The translations under genes were made by a program, and so were the position numbers. The notes below the pieces were generated by a model. That model saw only the letters and a program-made list of their open reading frames with translations, had not been told where the DNA came from and made no database searches. A DNA stretch of 64,000 nucleotides from Streptomyces sp. NBC_01276 (GTDB taxonomy: Bacteria; Actinomycetota; Actinomycetes; Streptomycetales; Streptomycetaceae): contig NZ_CP108442.1 in assembly GCF_041435355.1 (NCBI RefSeq), positions 4,462,501 to 4,526,500 of the forward strand, read 5' to 3'. Shown piece by piece: positions 8,839-16,480 of the stretch. Position 1 is the stretch's first letter; every line of letters starts with the position of its first letter.

Positions 8839-11130
8839 CTAGTCCAGGCCCTCCGCTCCGTCCTCTCCGTCCTCTCCGTCCTCCTCGTGCAGGTCCTCGG
8901 TCCGCCGCCGCAGGTTCTCGATGTCGGCGCTGAGGCTGACCAGGATCCGGTTCAGCTCTTCGAGGCCGGGCAACGGGATCACCGGGGTGTGGGCGCCCAC
9001 CTCGGGCTCCAGCAGTTTGAGCCGCTCCAGCGCGTCGTGGGCGGCCGAGAGGCTCGTGCGCAGGACGTTGCGGTCGTCGGCCGCCCGCTGGCTCGCGGGC
9101 CGGCCGTCCACGCCCGCGGGCGCCAGGAAGACGGCCGCGGCGCCCGTCCCGCCGGCGCCGTCCGCCGGGCCCTCCGGGGCCGCGGTGGTGGCGTCGACGG
9201 GCCCGTCGGCGGGTGCGCCCGGCGAGCCGGTGCCCGCCCCGGCCGCTGCCGCCGCCGCCGGCTCCGCCCGCTTCTCGTCGGACGCGGCGACCACGTCCCA
9301 CTGGTACAGCTGCTCCGGGACCCCGTTCTCGTCCCGGGCGATCCTGTCCGGCTGTGCCAGGTCCACCCTGAAGTGGACGTACGTGCGGCCCGTGGTCCCG
9401 GCGTCCGGATCCTTGCGGATCAGCTGGCGCAGGGTGACGGCGTTCTCGGGCAGGGCGTCGCCCCGGAAGGCGTTCGCCGTCAGCGCGAGGGTCCACAGGC
9501 CCAGCTCGTTGTCCTGCCGGGACAGGTCCTGGACCACCTGGTTCACGTCCGAACGGAAGGGGACCCCGCCCTTCTCCTTCGGGGCGCCCAGCGCCGAACC
9601 GACATTGCGCGTCAGCAGCTTGTCCGCGATCAGGGCGATGCCTCCGGCGACGGCCAGGGTGCAGCGCGCGTTCAGGTCCCCCCGCGAGGCCGGACCGACC
9701 AGCGAGGTGAAGTCGCCGGTGGGGACGGGGTCCCAGTCCAGCATCACGTCGTCGGTGAGGACACCGCCGTTGTTCCACGCGTTCCGGGCCTGCTTGGTCA
9801 CGGCCCGCTTGTGACTGCGCCACGGCAGGTCGACCAGCGGCCCCAGGAGTTCCGCGAACCCCTTCGGCCCCATCCGCCGACCGCCCTTGATGGTCTTGGC
9901 CTGGTCCTTCAGCTGCTCGAACAGCCCGGCCCGGGTGAGCGCGTGGACCAGGTAGACGCTGCGCCACAGCGGGGTGCCGGGAATGGTGCGGTCGCGGAAC
10001 GCGGTGGGCAGCTCGTCGGGCGAGGTCCGGCCGACGGCGAGCCCGTACACGGCCTGGAGGTCCTCGGCCGGGACCGGCGAATCACCCAGCTGGATGACCC
10101 GCTTGAGGGCGCGGGTGATGACCTCGATGTGCTGGGCCGCGTCGTCCCACTGCTTGAAGTCGACGTGGACGCTCGCCAGGATCGAGCGGATCGCGTCGTC
10201 GAAGAGGTCCTCCGGGGCCAGCGGGTGGCCGGGGTGGTGCTGGGCTCCCACCGCGATCTGCGCGGGCACCACGAACGTCTGGGCGATCTGCGCGGCCCGC
10301 AGTCCGGGCTCCAGCAGGCCCATCTCGTGCGCGAACTCCTTGCGGATGCCCTCGCGCCACTGCTCCCGGTGCTCGGCCAGCCGCTCGTCGAGCTCGGGCG
10401 CGGCCCCGCCGGCGTCCGGGCGGACGCCGCCGAAGAGCGATCCGACCGCGTGCGCCGCCGTCTTGGCGGCGTCGGCGTCCGGGCCGGCGAGTACGTTCCA
10501 GGCGCTGGCCAGCCGGGTGATGCCGTCGCGGACGACCAGGCCGTGGAAGGACGGGGTGCCGTCCTCGAAGGTGATCTCGACCGGGTGCGTGATCAGGCTC
10601 CTGGTCACCTTCCGGGCCAGGATGGAGGTGGCGTAACTGTTGATCGACAGGGTGCCGTGCAGGGTCTGCCAGACGTGGTCCTTCAGGTGGCCGAAGTCCT
10701 TGTACCGGTAGCGCACGACGGCGCACGGCTGCCCGGCCCGCGTCAGCCCCTCCACCTGCGGGTCGGGTACCTCGTTGACCTCCATGCCGGTCCGGGGCTG
10801 GATGCCCGGCAGCAGTTCGCTCAGGTGCACCCGGGTCACCACCGAACGCAGTGTGGCGCCCTCGACGTTCTCCTCCAGGAGCAGCCCGCCCGGATCCCCC
10901 GTGGACGGGCGCAGCTGCAGGGCGATGCCCTCGGGCATGGTGGTCGCCCGCGCTATGGCCCGCCAAGCCCCGTCGGGCAGCAGGGTCTGCGGGTTGGCGG
11001 CACCGGCGGCGATGACCTCCCCCCGCGCGGAAGGCTCGCCGGGGGCCGGGAGGTCGCGATCGATGCTGGAGACGATGACCGGCTCGGAGCCCCAGGTGAC
11101 GGTGAGGGACTGGGGGGTGTTCGCGGGCAT
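8839..11130 (-). CDS. large protein with DGQHR/ParB-like 'RDGITRL' motif
   Basis: A 763-residue soluble protein of unknown function. A conserved-looking core at about residues 140-215 contains 'YRYKDFGHLKDHVWQTLHGT', 'SILARKVTRSLI', 'PVEITFEDGTPSFHGLVV' and 'RDGITRLASAW' (201-211). The last resembles the 'DGQHR' / 'DGnHR' signature of DndB-like and ParB-like proteins, which suggests nucleic-acid binding or nucleotide chemistry. This is a short-motif comparison, not a proven homology. The end (about 600-763) is Ala/Gly/Pro-rich with a coiled-coil-like segment ('RILVSLSADIENLRRRTEDL') and an acidic tail. ATG 11130 follows GGAGG. It lies 90 bp after the small gene at 11221-11565, probably co-transcribed. 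Confidence 0.7.
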   Translation of the reverse strand: MPANTPQSLTVTWGSEPVIVSSIDRDLPAPGEPSARGEVIAAGAANPQTLLPDGAWRAIARATTMPEGIALQLRPSTGDPGGLLLEENVEGATLRSVVTRVHLSELLPGIQPRTGMEVNEVPDPQVEGLTRAGQPCAVVRYRYKDFGHLKDHVWQTLHGTLSINSYATSILARKVTRSLITHPVEITFEDGTPSFHGLVVRDGITRLASAWNVLAGPDADAAKTAAHAVGSLFGGVRPDAGGAAPELDERLAEHREQWREGIRKEFAHEMGLLEPGLRAAQIAQTFVVPAQIAVGAQHHPGHPLAPEDLFDDAIRSILASVHVDFKQWDDAAQHIEVITRALKRVIQLGDSPVPAEDLQAVYGLAVGRTSPDELPTAFRDRTIPGTPLWRSVYLVHALTRAGLFEQLKDQAKTIKGGRRMGPKGFAELLGPLVDLPWRSHKRAVTKQARNAWNNGGVLTDDVMLDWDPVPTGDFTSLVGPASRGDLNARCTLAVAGGIALIADKLLTRNVGSALGAPKEKGGVPFRSDVNQVVQDLSRQDNELGLWTLALTANAFRGDALPENAVTLRQLIRKDPDAGTTGRTYVHFRVDLAQPDRIARDENGVPEQLYQWDVVAASDEKRAEPAAAAAAGAGTGSPGAPADGPVDATTAAPEGPADGAGGTGAAAVFLAPAGVDGRPASQRAADDRNVLRTSLSAAHDALERLKLLEPEVGAHTPVIPLPGLEELNRILVSLSADIENLRRRTEDLHEEDGEDGEDGAEGLD

Positions 11131-11220
11131 GGGCAGGTGACCTCCGAATTTAGTTGATGCCTAAAGATTCAAGCTCTGAACTCTGGAATCCGCTCGACCC
11201 GGCGTGCCGCGCCGGTCGGA

Positions 11221-11565
11221 TCACAGCAGCCCGTCCCGCGCGAGGGCGTACTTCTCGAACAGCTCGGGCAGTGGATTCCGGCCGCTCCGGTCGAGGGACG
11301 CGTAGGCGGAGGCGATCAGCACCACCTGTGCCAGCGGATGGCTCGCGGCCATGACCCACACGGACGCGTTCTCGGACGTGGGGAGCCGCCGGGGAAAGGT
11401 GATCAGCCCGAGGCTTTCGAGCTCCCGGGTGATCTGATGACTCAGATCGGCGCTGAGCCGGTTGCGATCCGGGGCCGCGCACTGCTTGATGAGCCGCATC
11501 GAGATTTCCTTGATGCCGCCGTCGAGCGCGACTCCACCGACAATCGCATCGATGTTGAGCTCCAT
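11221..11565 (-). CDS. small protein, partner of the 763-residue protein
   Basis: A 114-residue protein, no family recognised. Helical pattern: 'MELNIDAIVGGVALDGGIKE', then 'ITRELESLGLITFPRRLPTS', and a C-terminal hydrophobic helix 'VVLIASAYASLD'. The segment 'LSHQITRELESLGLITF' could be part of a winged-helix-like fold; this is speculative. ATG 11565 has no Shine-Dalgarno sequence; TAGTGT ends eight bases upstream on the same strand, which fits a leaderless transcript. A TTG at 11655 is the alternative start. It is the first gene of a probable two-gene unit on the 3' side of tRNA-Arg, behind an A+T-rich upstream patch unusual for this genome. Confidence 0.6.
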   Translation of the reverse strand: MELNIDAIVGGVALDGGIKEISMRLIKQCAAPDRNRLSADLSHQITRELESLGLITFPRRLPTSENASVWVMAASHPLAQVVLIASAYASLDRSGRNPLPELFEKYALARDGLL

Positions 11566-11662
11566 GGCCGAGAACACTAAAAGTGGAACGCCCCACCGGC
11601 CCAGTGCCGTTCCGGTCACCTTGTCGCCCGCGGTGGCTTGAATTCCGTCGAACAAAAAGACG

Positions 11663-11678
11663 GGGCGTTATAGCGCCC
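11663..11678. promoter_or_regulatory. inverted repeat in A+T-rich upstream region
   Basis: GGGCG TTATAG CGCCC lies about 100 bp upstream of the small gene, inside a patch (about 11650-11712) that is far richer in A+T than its surroundings. It is a possible operator shared with the divergent zinc-ribbon gene. Confidence 0.35.
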
Positions 11679-11802
11679 GGCTAAAACCGAAGAATTAATT
11701 CTGTTAATTGCGGCGGGCGGGAAGAAGGGCCGGGGCGGCCGGGACGGCGGGCGCGCGGGAAACCCCGTGGCGGTACACCGCCCGACGGCGGATAGTGGCC
11801 GG

Positions 11803-12117
11803 ATGCCCCACCGCTCCGCGTACGTGTGCCTCTCGTGCCGCGTCTCCTTCAAGCACTCCGAGCCGCGTGCGTACCGCTGCCCGGGATGCAGCCGCGAGAT
11901 GCTCCTCGCCGGTGACGCCTTCGAGGCCCCGCCACGGCGGGACCGGGACGCCTGGCGGGTCGTTTCCGTCCTGCTCCATGCCGGACTGGACTTCCGGCAG
12001 GCCTGCTGCGGCTGCGGACCCGGCTACCGGCCCCGGAGCCTGCGCGAGGTGCGCGAGCGGTTCACGTACGCACGACGCACCGGGACCCCGGTCGCACGCG
12101 CCCTCGCCACCCCCTAG
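11803..12117 (+). CDS. zinc-ribbon protein
   Basis: A 104-residue protein starting with a classic zinc ribbon: 'YVCLSCRVSFKH' then 'YRCPGCSREM' gives two CxxC knuckles at residues 7-10 and 27-30. Two more Cys occur in 'ACCGCGPGY'. Such ribbons bind zinc and often mediate nucleic-acid or protein contacts; the specific job is unknown. ATG 11803 starts just before the first Cys pair; the upstream ribosome site is weak. It is divergent from the two-gene module and is followed by the tRNA-Arg terminator hairpin, which could also end its transcript. Confidence 0.7.
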   Translation: MPHRSAYVCLSCRVSFKHSEPRAYRCPGCSREMLLAGDAFEAPPRRDRDAWRVVSVLLHAGLDFRQACCGCGPGYRPRSLREVRERFTYARRTGTPVARALATP

Positions 12118-12206
12118 GCGAAAGGGCGGAAGGCGCCGCCTCGCCGTGCGGGTTGCCAGGGCGTGTCGTGCCGTCAGCCGGCGCGGTCGGCCGGCGCAGC
12201 AAAGCA

Positions 12207-12238
12207 AACGGCCCGGAGCGTGATCGCTCCGGGCCGTT
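12207..12238 (-). terminator. terminator of tRNA-Arg
   Basis: 14-bp perfect stem (AACGGCCCGGAGCG and complement) with loop TGAT. On the minus strand it starts 9 bases after the tRNA 3' end and is followed by TGCTTTGCTG. It may also stop the plus-strand zinc-ribbon transcript. Confidence 0.75.
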
Positions 12239-12246
12239 GTCCCTTG

Positions 12247-12319
12247 TGCCCCCGGCAGGATTCGAACCTGCGACACCCGCTTTAGGAGAGCGGTGCTCTA
12301 TCCCCTGAGCTACGAAGGC
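12247..12319 (-). tRNA. tRNA-Arg(CCT)
   Basis: All arms can be drawn. The acceptor GCCTTCG pairs with CGGGGGC using two G-U pairs, the D-arm includes AGCTCAGGGGATAGAGC, and the anticodon stem CCGCT/AGCGG encloses loop CTCCTAA with anticodon CCT at positions 34-36. The T-arm is GCAGG TTCGAAT CCTGC, and the discriminator base is A. CCA is not encoded. The decoded codon is AGG, rare in this G+C-rich genome. No second copy of its 3' end was seen nearby that would mark an integrated element. Confidence 0.95.
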
Positions 12320-12495
12320 CGGCTAAGGCCAGATCGCGGGCCGCCACGAGGGCAACCCAGGGACAGGGTAGCGGATCAGGGCGGCGCTCCGCGGCCCGGT
12401 TTCGAGGAGGCCCCGCGGCGCGACACCCGCCCCCGCCCGGACCCGTCCACCGGCCCCGGCGCGGCCCGCCGGTCGTGGCTCCGTCGGTGCGCGAC

Positions 12496-12528
12496 GGTCC
12501 TGCGCCGCTCCCGGAGTGGCGCAGGACC
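12496..12528 (-). terminator. hairpin terminator after deaminase
   Basis: GGTCCTGCGCC (12496-12506) and GGCGCAGGACC (12518-12528) form an 11-bp perfect stem 21 bp beyond the deaminase stop; there is no T-run. Confidence 0.55.
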
Positions 12529-12549
12529 GGGAGCGGCGGTCGGGGCGGG

Positions 12550-13053
12550 TCAGTAGTCGACGCGGTCGGACTTGGCCAGCCACGCGTTGAAGGGCGCCGT
12601 CCGGTTCGGCAGCTCCAGCTGCTCGACCGGCGTCGGCCACAGCGACGCGGGCTTCTTCTCGAACAGCTCGTAGAACTTGAGGTCGTCGAAGCCGGCCACC
12701 GCCGCGTCGTGCCGGTCGGCGCAGTAGAGGATCCGGTCGACCCGTGCCCAGAGCGCCGAGGTGAGGCACATCGGACAGGGCTCGCACGAGGTGATCAGGA
12801 CGCAGCCTTCGAGGGAGAAGGTGTCCAGCTCCTTGCAGGCGGCGCGCATCGCGCTCACCTCGGCGTGCGCGGTCGGGTCCAGGTTGGCGGTGACCTGGTT
12901 GTTCCCGACGGCGACGATCTCGCTGCCCCTGGCGACCAGCGCGCCGAAGGGGCCGCCGCCGTTCGCCACGCTGTTGGTGGCCAGCTTGATGGCCTCGTCC
13001 ATCCAGGCGCGCTGGAGTTCCTGGATTCTGATCTCTTCGGTGTGCGCGGTCAT
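12550..13053 (-). CDS. guanine deaminase-like nucleoside deaminase
   Basis: A 167-residue enzyme of the cytidine/deoxycytidylate deaminase fold (GuaD/TadA group), hydrolysing the exocyclic amine of a purine, most likely guanine to xanthine. The zinc ligands and catalytic Glu are visible: 'TAHAEVSAMR' (HAE, near residue 62) and 'CEPCPMCLTSALWARV' (PCxxC, near residue 90). 'GGGPFGALVARG' is the substrate-loop region typical of the GuaD subgroup, and the C-terminal 'PFNAWLAKSDRVDY' also fits. ATG 13053 follows AAAGGAGC. It is a single gene with its own terminator; the upstream 1.7 kb has no clear gene. TadA-like tRNA deamination is less likely because of the C-terminal pattern. Confidence 0.85.
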   Translation of the reverse strand: MTAHTEEIRIQELQRAWMDEAIKLATNSVANGGGPFGALVARGSEIVAVGNNQVTANLDPTAHAEVSAMRAACKELDTFSLEGCVLITSCEPCPMCLTSALWARVDRILYCADRHDAAVAGFDDLKFYELFEKKPASLWPTPVEQLELPNRTAPFNAWLAKSDRVDY

Positions 13054-13411
13054 GATCGCTCCTTTTGGAGAAGGGTGGGGGATTTTCCGGATGCTCTGCC
13101 TGTGCGGAGCACCGCATCCGGGACGACAAGGGGCCCGCGGAGGCCGTCTTGAGGTCGGTGCCGTCGGCGGTGCCGGTGGGTGCTCGGGGCGGGAGCGTCC
13201 GGCGGGGGCGGGTCGAACGCGGGGGAGGGGCCGGCGTCGGAGCCCATCTCCCGGTGGCCTTCGGCCGGGACGTGCGTACGGCGGTCAGGTCGGGCGGCGT
13301 CCGTGACGCGCGGCCCGGGTGGGGGCGTCTGCGGCGCGGGTGGCCTCCGGCGTCCCGCGGGGTCCGACGGGGTTGGTGCGGGGCCGGCACCTCTTCCGGT
13401 CGGGTCCGTCC

Positions 13412-13596
13412 GACGGGGGATGCGGGCGGCGGATCACCTGGTTCCCAGGGGATCCGGCCCGTGCGTGGGCCGGCGGATTCCGGACGTCGGGTTGCACGTT
13501 GACGGTGACACCCGGACCGGGGCAGGCGGTCCCGGTGTGCGGGCCGGATATCGACTCAGTCAAGGCTTTCCCTTCGTTCCGTGAGATGTCGGGAAG
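13412..13596 (-). repeat. degenerate direct repeat, copy A
   Basis: Matches copy B at 14269-14494 with collinear anchors: a GGGGGATGCGGGC block, a CACGGTGA/GACGGTGA block followed by a GCCGGGGCC/CCCGGACCGGGG stretch, and CTTTCC(C)TTCGT..TGTCGGGA. Read on the minus strand, the shared peptide is 'PGPG(V/I)TV'. Copy A has stops and a frameshift relative to copy B. Confidence 0.5.
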
Positions 13597-14268
13597 AGCG
13601 AGTTCCCGACCGGAAATCCGGCATCACACGAACACCTCTCGCATGTGGCCGCCGTGCGGACACGACAGACACGACCCCCCGCTGCATTGCGACTTGTGAG
13701 GAGTACACAGCCAACCGGCCGGAATCAGCTAGGGGGCGAAGACATGAAAACTCCGCAGGCTGAGAGCAGCTCTTCGTAGACTTCTACGAGAGTTGGTCCG
13801 CGCGTCATGTCACCGCTGGTTATTAGTCCAGCGGCCGGGTCGGCGGTGCGGATTCGGCGGCCCCGAGGGACGCGGCACCGGGCGGCGGAGGCGGAGCGGA
13901 ACGCCGGCCGGCCCTCAGGATATGGCGCGATCACGTCGGTGGGTGCGTTCCGGCCGCCGTCCGCGGCGGGGCGTTCCTGGCGCAGGTGGTCTCCGATGTG
14001 CCAGGGGACAGGTGGAGGTCCCACCCGCCGACGCAGTTGATGGAGAGGGTCATCTGGCGGGCGACGCCGGCCCGGACGACGCCTCCGCAGGCGGCGCAGC
14101 CCAACGGGCGGGTCTCGCCGTTGGCGAGGAGGAGGGTGGGCGGGACCGTCTCGTGGGTACCGGCGCCGGAGGGGGATGAAGCTCCGATGGAGACCCGCGG
14201 GTTCGGTGGGTTCGTCCAGCCGGATCCGCTCGGTTTCGGCGTGGACGTCGTTGTGGTCTGCTCCGGCC

Positions 14269-14494
14269 CACGGGGGATGCGGGCATCGGTTCGGTCAGGG
14301 GGCCGCATGCGATGCCGAGGTGCTGCAGCGCGGAGCAGATGACCGTTCCGTCGGGCGCGTCGCGCCGGTCGGGAATGCGGTCGTCGAGTTCCGCGGTCAC
14401 GGTGATGCCGGGGCCGGGCCGGGCGATCTCGATGTTCCGGGCGGACAACGTCCGGGACGAGGTTCTTTCCTTCGTGCCGGGTGACGTCGGGAGC
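14269..14494 (-). repeat. degenerate direct repeat, copy B
   Basis: The more open of the two copies. On the minus strand a frame starting at an ATG near 14502 reads 'MEKLPTSPGTKERTSS', then 'IARPGPGITVTAELDDRIPD' and 'DGTVICSALQHLGIACG', and then loses coding character. A small gene decayed after duplication is the simplest reading. Confidence 0.45.
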
Positions 14495-14727
14495 TTTTCC
14501 ATCGGCCCGGCTCGCCCACGGGCCCGGTCCTGTCGGTACACGGATCCGCGGGGCGGCGGGAATGCCGGAACTCGCCCCGAAATCGCCGGGGCTGTTCCGC
14601 CGGAACGGCGAAACGGGCGGTGGGCCGGGAAATGGCGTCCACGGGTTTCGTGCGATCGCGGACCTCCGCCCCGACGGTGCCCGGACCGGCATCGAGGACC
14701 GTCGTACGGCCCCGGTACGGGCCCGCG

Positions 14728-15684
14728 TCAGAAGCGCAGGGCCGCCGCGACCGGGAGGTGGTCGCTCGGCGTGCGCGGGAGGGTCCATGCCGAGACCGGG
14801 GTCAGGTCCCGGACGAGGATCTGGTCGATCCGGGCCACCGGCAGCGCCGCCGGCCAGCTGAAACCGAAGCCCGCCCCCGCCGCCTGGGCGGGGGTGAAAC
14901 GGTTCGTCACGCCCGCCAGGGCGTCGTCCTCCGTGGTGCCGTTGAGGTCCCCCATGAGGACGGCCCGTCCCCCCGGACCGGCCCGCAGCACGGCCGCCAG
15001 GCGGCGGGCCGCCGCGTCCCTCCGCCCGGTGGCGAAACCGCCCGCGCCCAGCCGGACCGAGGGCAGGTGGGCGACGTAGACGGTGACGGGCCCGCGCGGG
15101 GTGTCGGCCGTGGCGCGCAGCACCAGCCGCCACGGCACCACCGGCGTCGCGTCCACGTCGCGCAACGGGAAGGTGCTCCAGAGCCCGACCGTGCCCTCGA
15201 CGGCGTGGTACGGGTGGCTCGGCGCCAGCGCCCGTTCGTACGCGCCCGTCGCGGGCGGCGTCAGCTCCTGCAGCGCGATCAGCTGCGCCCCGGACGCGGC
15301 GACGGCCCGCGCGGTGCCCGCCGGGTCGGGGTTGGCGTCGTCCACGTTGTGGGTGGCCACCGTGAGGTCGGCCGGGCCGTCGCCGCTCCGGTCACCGGCC
15401 AGGGTGCGCCCGTGGAGCAGGCCCCACACGAGCGCGGGCAGCAGGACGGCGCCGAGCGCGAGTCGGGAACGCCGCAGCAGGGCGGCCGCCAGCAGCGGCA
15501 GCACCAGCAGCCCGGTCCACGGCAGGAAGGTCTGTACGAGACTCCGGGCGTGCCCGGCCGCGGCCCCGCCCGGGAGTCGTCGGTGCAGCAGCATCAGGAG
15601 GGCGGCGAGGACCGCGAGGGCCGCGGTGATCCCCCCGCGACGGAGGCCGGAGGGAGGACGAGGGGTCCCGGAGCGCGTGGTCAC
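14728..15684 (-). CDS. endonuclease/exonuclease/phosphatase family protein, membrane-anchored
   Basis: A 318-residue protein. Three hydrophobic segments in the first 95 residues ('ITAALAVLAALLMLL', 'LLVLPLLAAALL', 'LALGAVLLPALVWGLL') anchor an external EEP-fold hydrolase domain. Catalytic landmarks of the fold are 'VATHNVDD', 'IALQELT' (metal-binding Glu), 'YVAHLPS' (His), 'VLMGDLNGT' (Asp/Asn), 'IDQILV' and the final 'SDHLPVAA' (Asp-His). The substrate is not readable; extracellular DNA, phospholipid or phosphoester hydrolysis are all possible. The GTG 15684 start has a weak ribosome site. It lies 52 bp after the RidA gene on the same strand and may be co-transcribed. Confidence 0.8.
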   Translation of the reverse strand: MTTRSGTPRPPSGLRRGGITAALAVLAALLMLLHRRLPGGAAAGHARSLVQTFLPWTGLLVLPLLAAALLRRSRLALGAVLLPALVWGLLHGRTLAGDRSGDGPADLTVATHNVDDANPDPAGTARAVAASGAQLIALQELTPPATGAYERALAPSHPYHAVEGTVGLWSTFPLRDVDATPVVPWRLVLRATADTPRGPVTVYVAHLPSVRLGAGGFATGRRDAAARRLAAVLRAGPGGRAVLMGDLNGTTEDDALAGVTNRFTPAQAAGAGFGFSWPAALPVARIDQILVRDLTPVSAWTLPRTPSDHLPVAAALRF

Positions 15685-15736
15685 GTACGCGAGGACGCCC
15701 GTGCGCGCCGCCGGGTTCTCGCGCGGCGGCGCCCGG

Positions 15737-16225
15737 TCACACCCCCATCGGGGCGTGCAGTTCCACGGTGATCTCCACCTCCACGGGGGCGTCCAGCGGC
15801 AGCACCGCCACCCCGACCGCGCTGCGCGCGTGGATGCCCGCGTCGCCGAAGGCCGTACCGAGGAGCTCGCTCGCGCCGTTGACCACGCCCGGCTGCCCGG
15901 TGAAGCCGGGGGAGCTGGCCACGAAGCCGACCACCTTCACCACCCGCTTCACGGCGGACAGGTCCCCGGCCACCGACGCGACGGCGGCCAGCGCGTTCAG
16001 CGCGCACCGCTGCGCCAGCTCCTTGGCCAGGTCGGCGCCCACCTCGGCCCCGACCTTGCCGGTCACCGGCAGGGCGCCGTCCACCATGGGCAGTTGGCCG
16101 GAGGTGTGGACGTAGTGCCCGCTGACGACCGCCGGCACGTACACGGCGACGGGCGCGGGGGCCGGGGGGAGCTCCAGCCCGGCCGCGGCCAGGCGTTCTT
16201 CGGGGGTGGTGCGGGTGGCGGTCAC
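15737..16225 (-). CDS. RidA (YjgF/YER057c) family protein
   Basis: A 162-residue member of the RidA family, whose founding members hydrolyse reactive enamine/imine intermediates of amino-acid metabolism. The family core is visible in 'YVHTSGQLPMVDG', 'NALAAVASVAGDLSAVKRVV', 'FGDAGIHARSAVGVAVLPLDAPVEVEI'. It belongs to the longer subgroup that has 'GHYVHTSGQLP' rather than the Arg-containing active site of canonical RidA, so the deaminase activity is uncertain. GTG 16225 was chosen because GGAGGAGC lies 7 bases upstream; more upstream frames run through the simple repeat. Confidence 0.85.
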   Translation of the reverse strand: MTATRTTPEERLAAAGLELPPAPAPVAVYVPAVVSGHYVHTSGQLPMVDGALPVTGKVGAEVGADLAKELAQRCALNALAAVASVAGDLSAVKRVVKVVGFVASSPGFTGQPGVVNGASELLGTAFGDAGIHARSAVGVAVLPLDAPVEVEITVELHAPMGV

Positions 16226-16378
16226 GACGGGCTCCTCCGGGGGGAAGCGGATCAGTGCTTCGACCATGCCCGCATCCCGCGCCGAAAGCCGGTGAAAGCA
16301 CTCCTCCATCAGGGTGGGATCGGGCGGCCCGCCGCCGGTCGGGGTGGCCGTCCGGGTGAGCCGGATCCACCGCCGGCC

Positions 16379-16470
16379 CCATCCGCCCGCCCGGATCCGC
16401 CCGCCCGATCCGCCGCCCGCCCGGATCCGCCCGCCCGGATCCGCCCGCCCGGATCCGCCCACCGGGATCC
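16379..16470. repeat. simple tandem repeat CGCCCGCCCGGATC
   Basis: About six imperfect 14-15-bp units rich in CGCCCG and GGATCC between the M6 protease and RidA genes. Copy number is likely to vary between strains. Confidence 0.7.
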
Positions 16471-16480
16471 CCCCGCCCCC

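Larger units (their letters stand above)
13054..14727. other. gene-poor region with degenerate repeats
   Basis: About 1.7 kb in which no open frame has convincing coding character on either strand. It holds two diverged direct copies of one sequence (listed separately), two short perfect inverted repeats (13770-13792 and 13813-13834), and one start with a strong ribosome site (AGGGGGCGAAGAC, ATG 13744) whose frame stops after 11 codons (MKTPQAESSSS). On the minus strand a fragment ending 'TLVEVYEELLSACGVF' looks protein-like but is too short to assign. The whole reads as decayed accessory DNA. Confidence 0.5.

Noticed and set aside
3167..9967. Very long open frame on the minus strand across the carboxypeptidase and membrane protein genes
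   Set aside because: It is antisense to two clearly recognisable plus-strand genes, has simple Arg/Gly/Leu-rich composition and no domains. Long antisense frames are expected where third positions are almost always G or C.
12247..12319. tRNA-Arg as an attachment site of an integrated element
   Set aside because: No integrase gene and no second copy of the tRNA 3' end were seen within the window, so integration is only suspected.
13725..14024. Possible 99-residue minus-strand protein ending 'TLVEVYEELLSACGVF'
   Set aside because: Only the last 25 residues look protein-like; the rest is Arg/Pro-rich noise and there is no ribosome site. Kept only as a remark in the gene-poor region.
16379..16470. 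CRISPR-like repeat array
   Set aside because: Units are contiguous with no spacers and no cas genes occur; it is a simple tandem repeat. The VVPTP coding repeats were rejected for the same reason.
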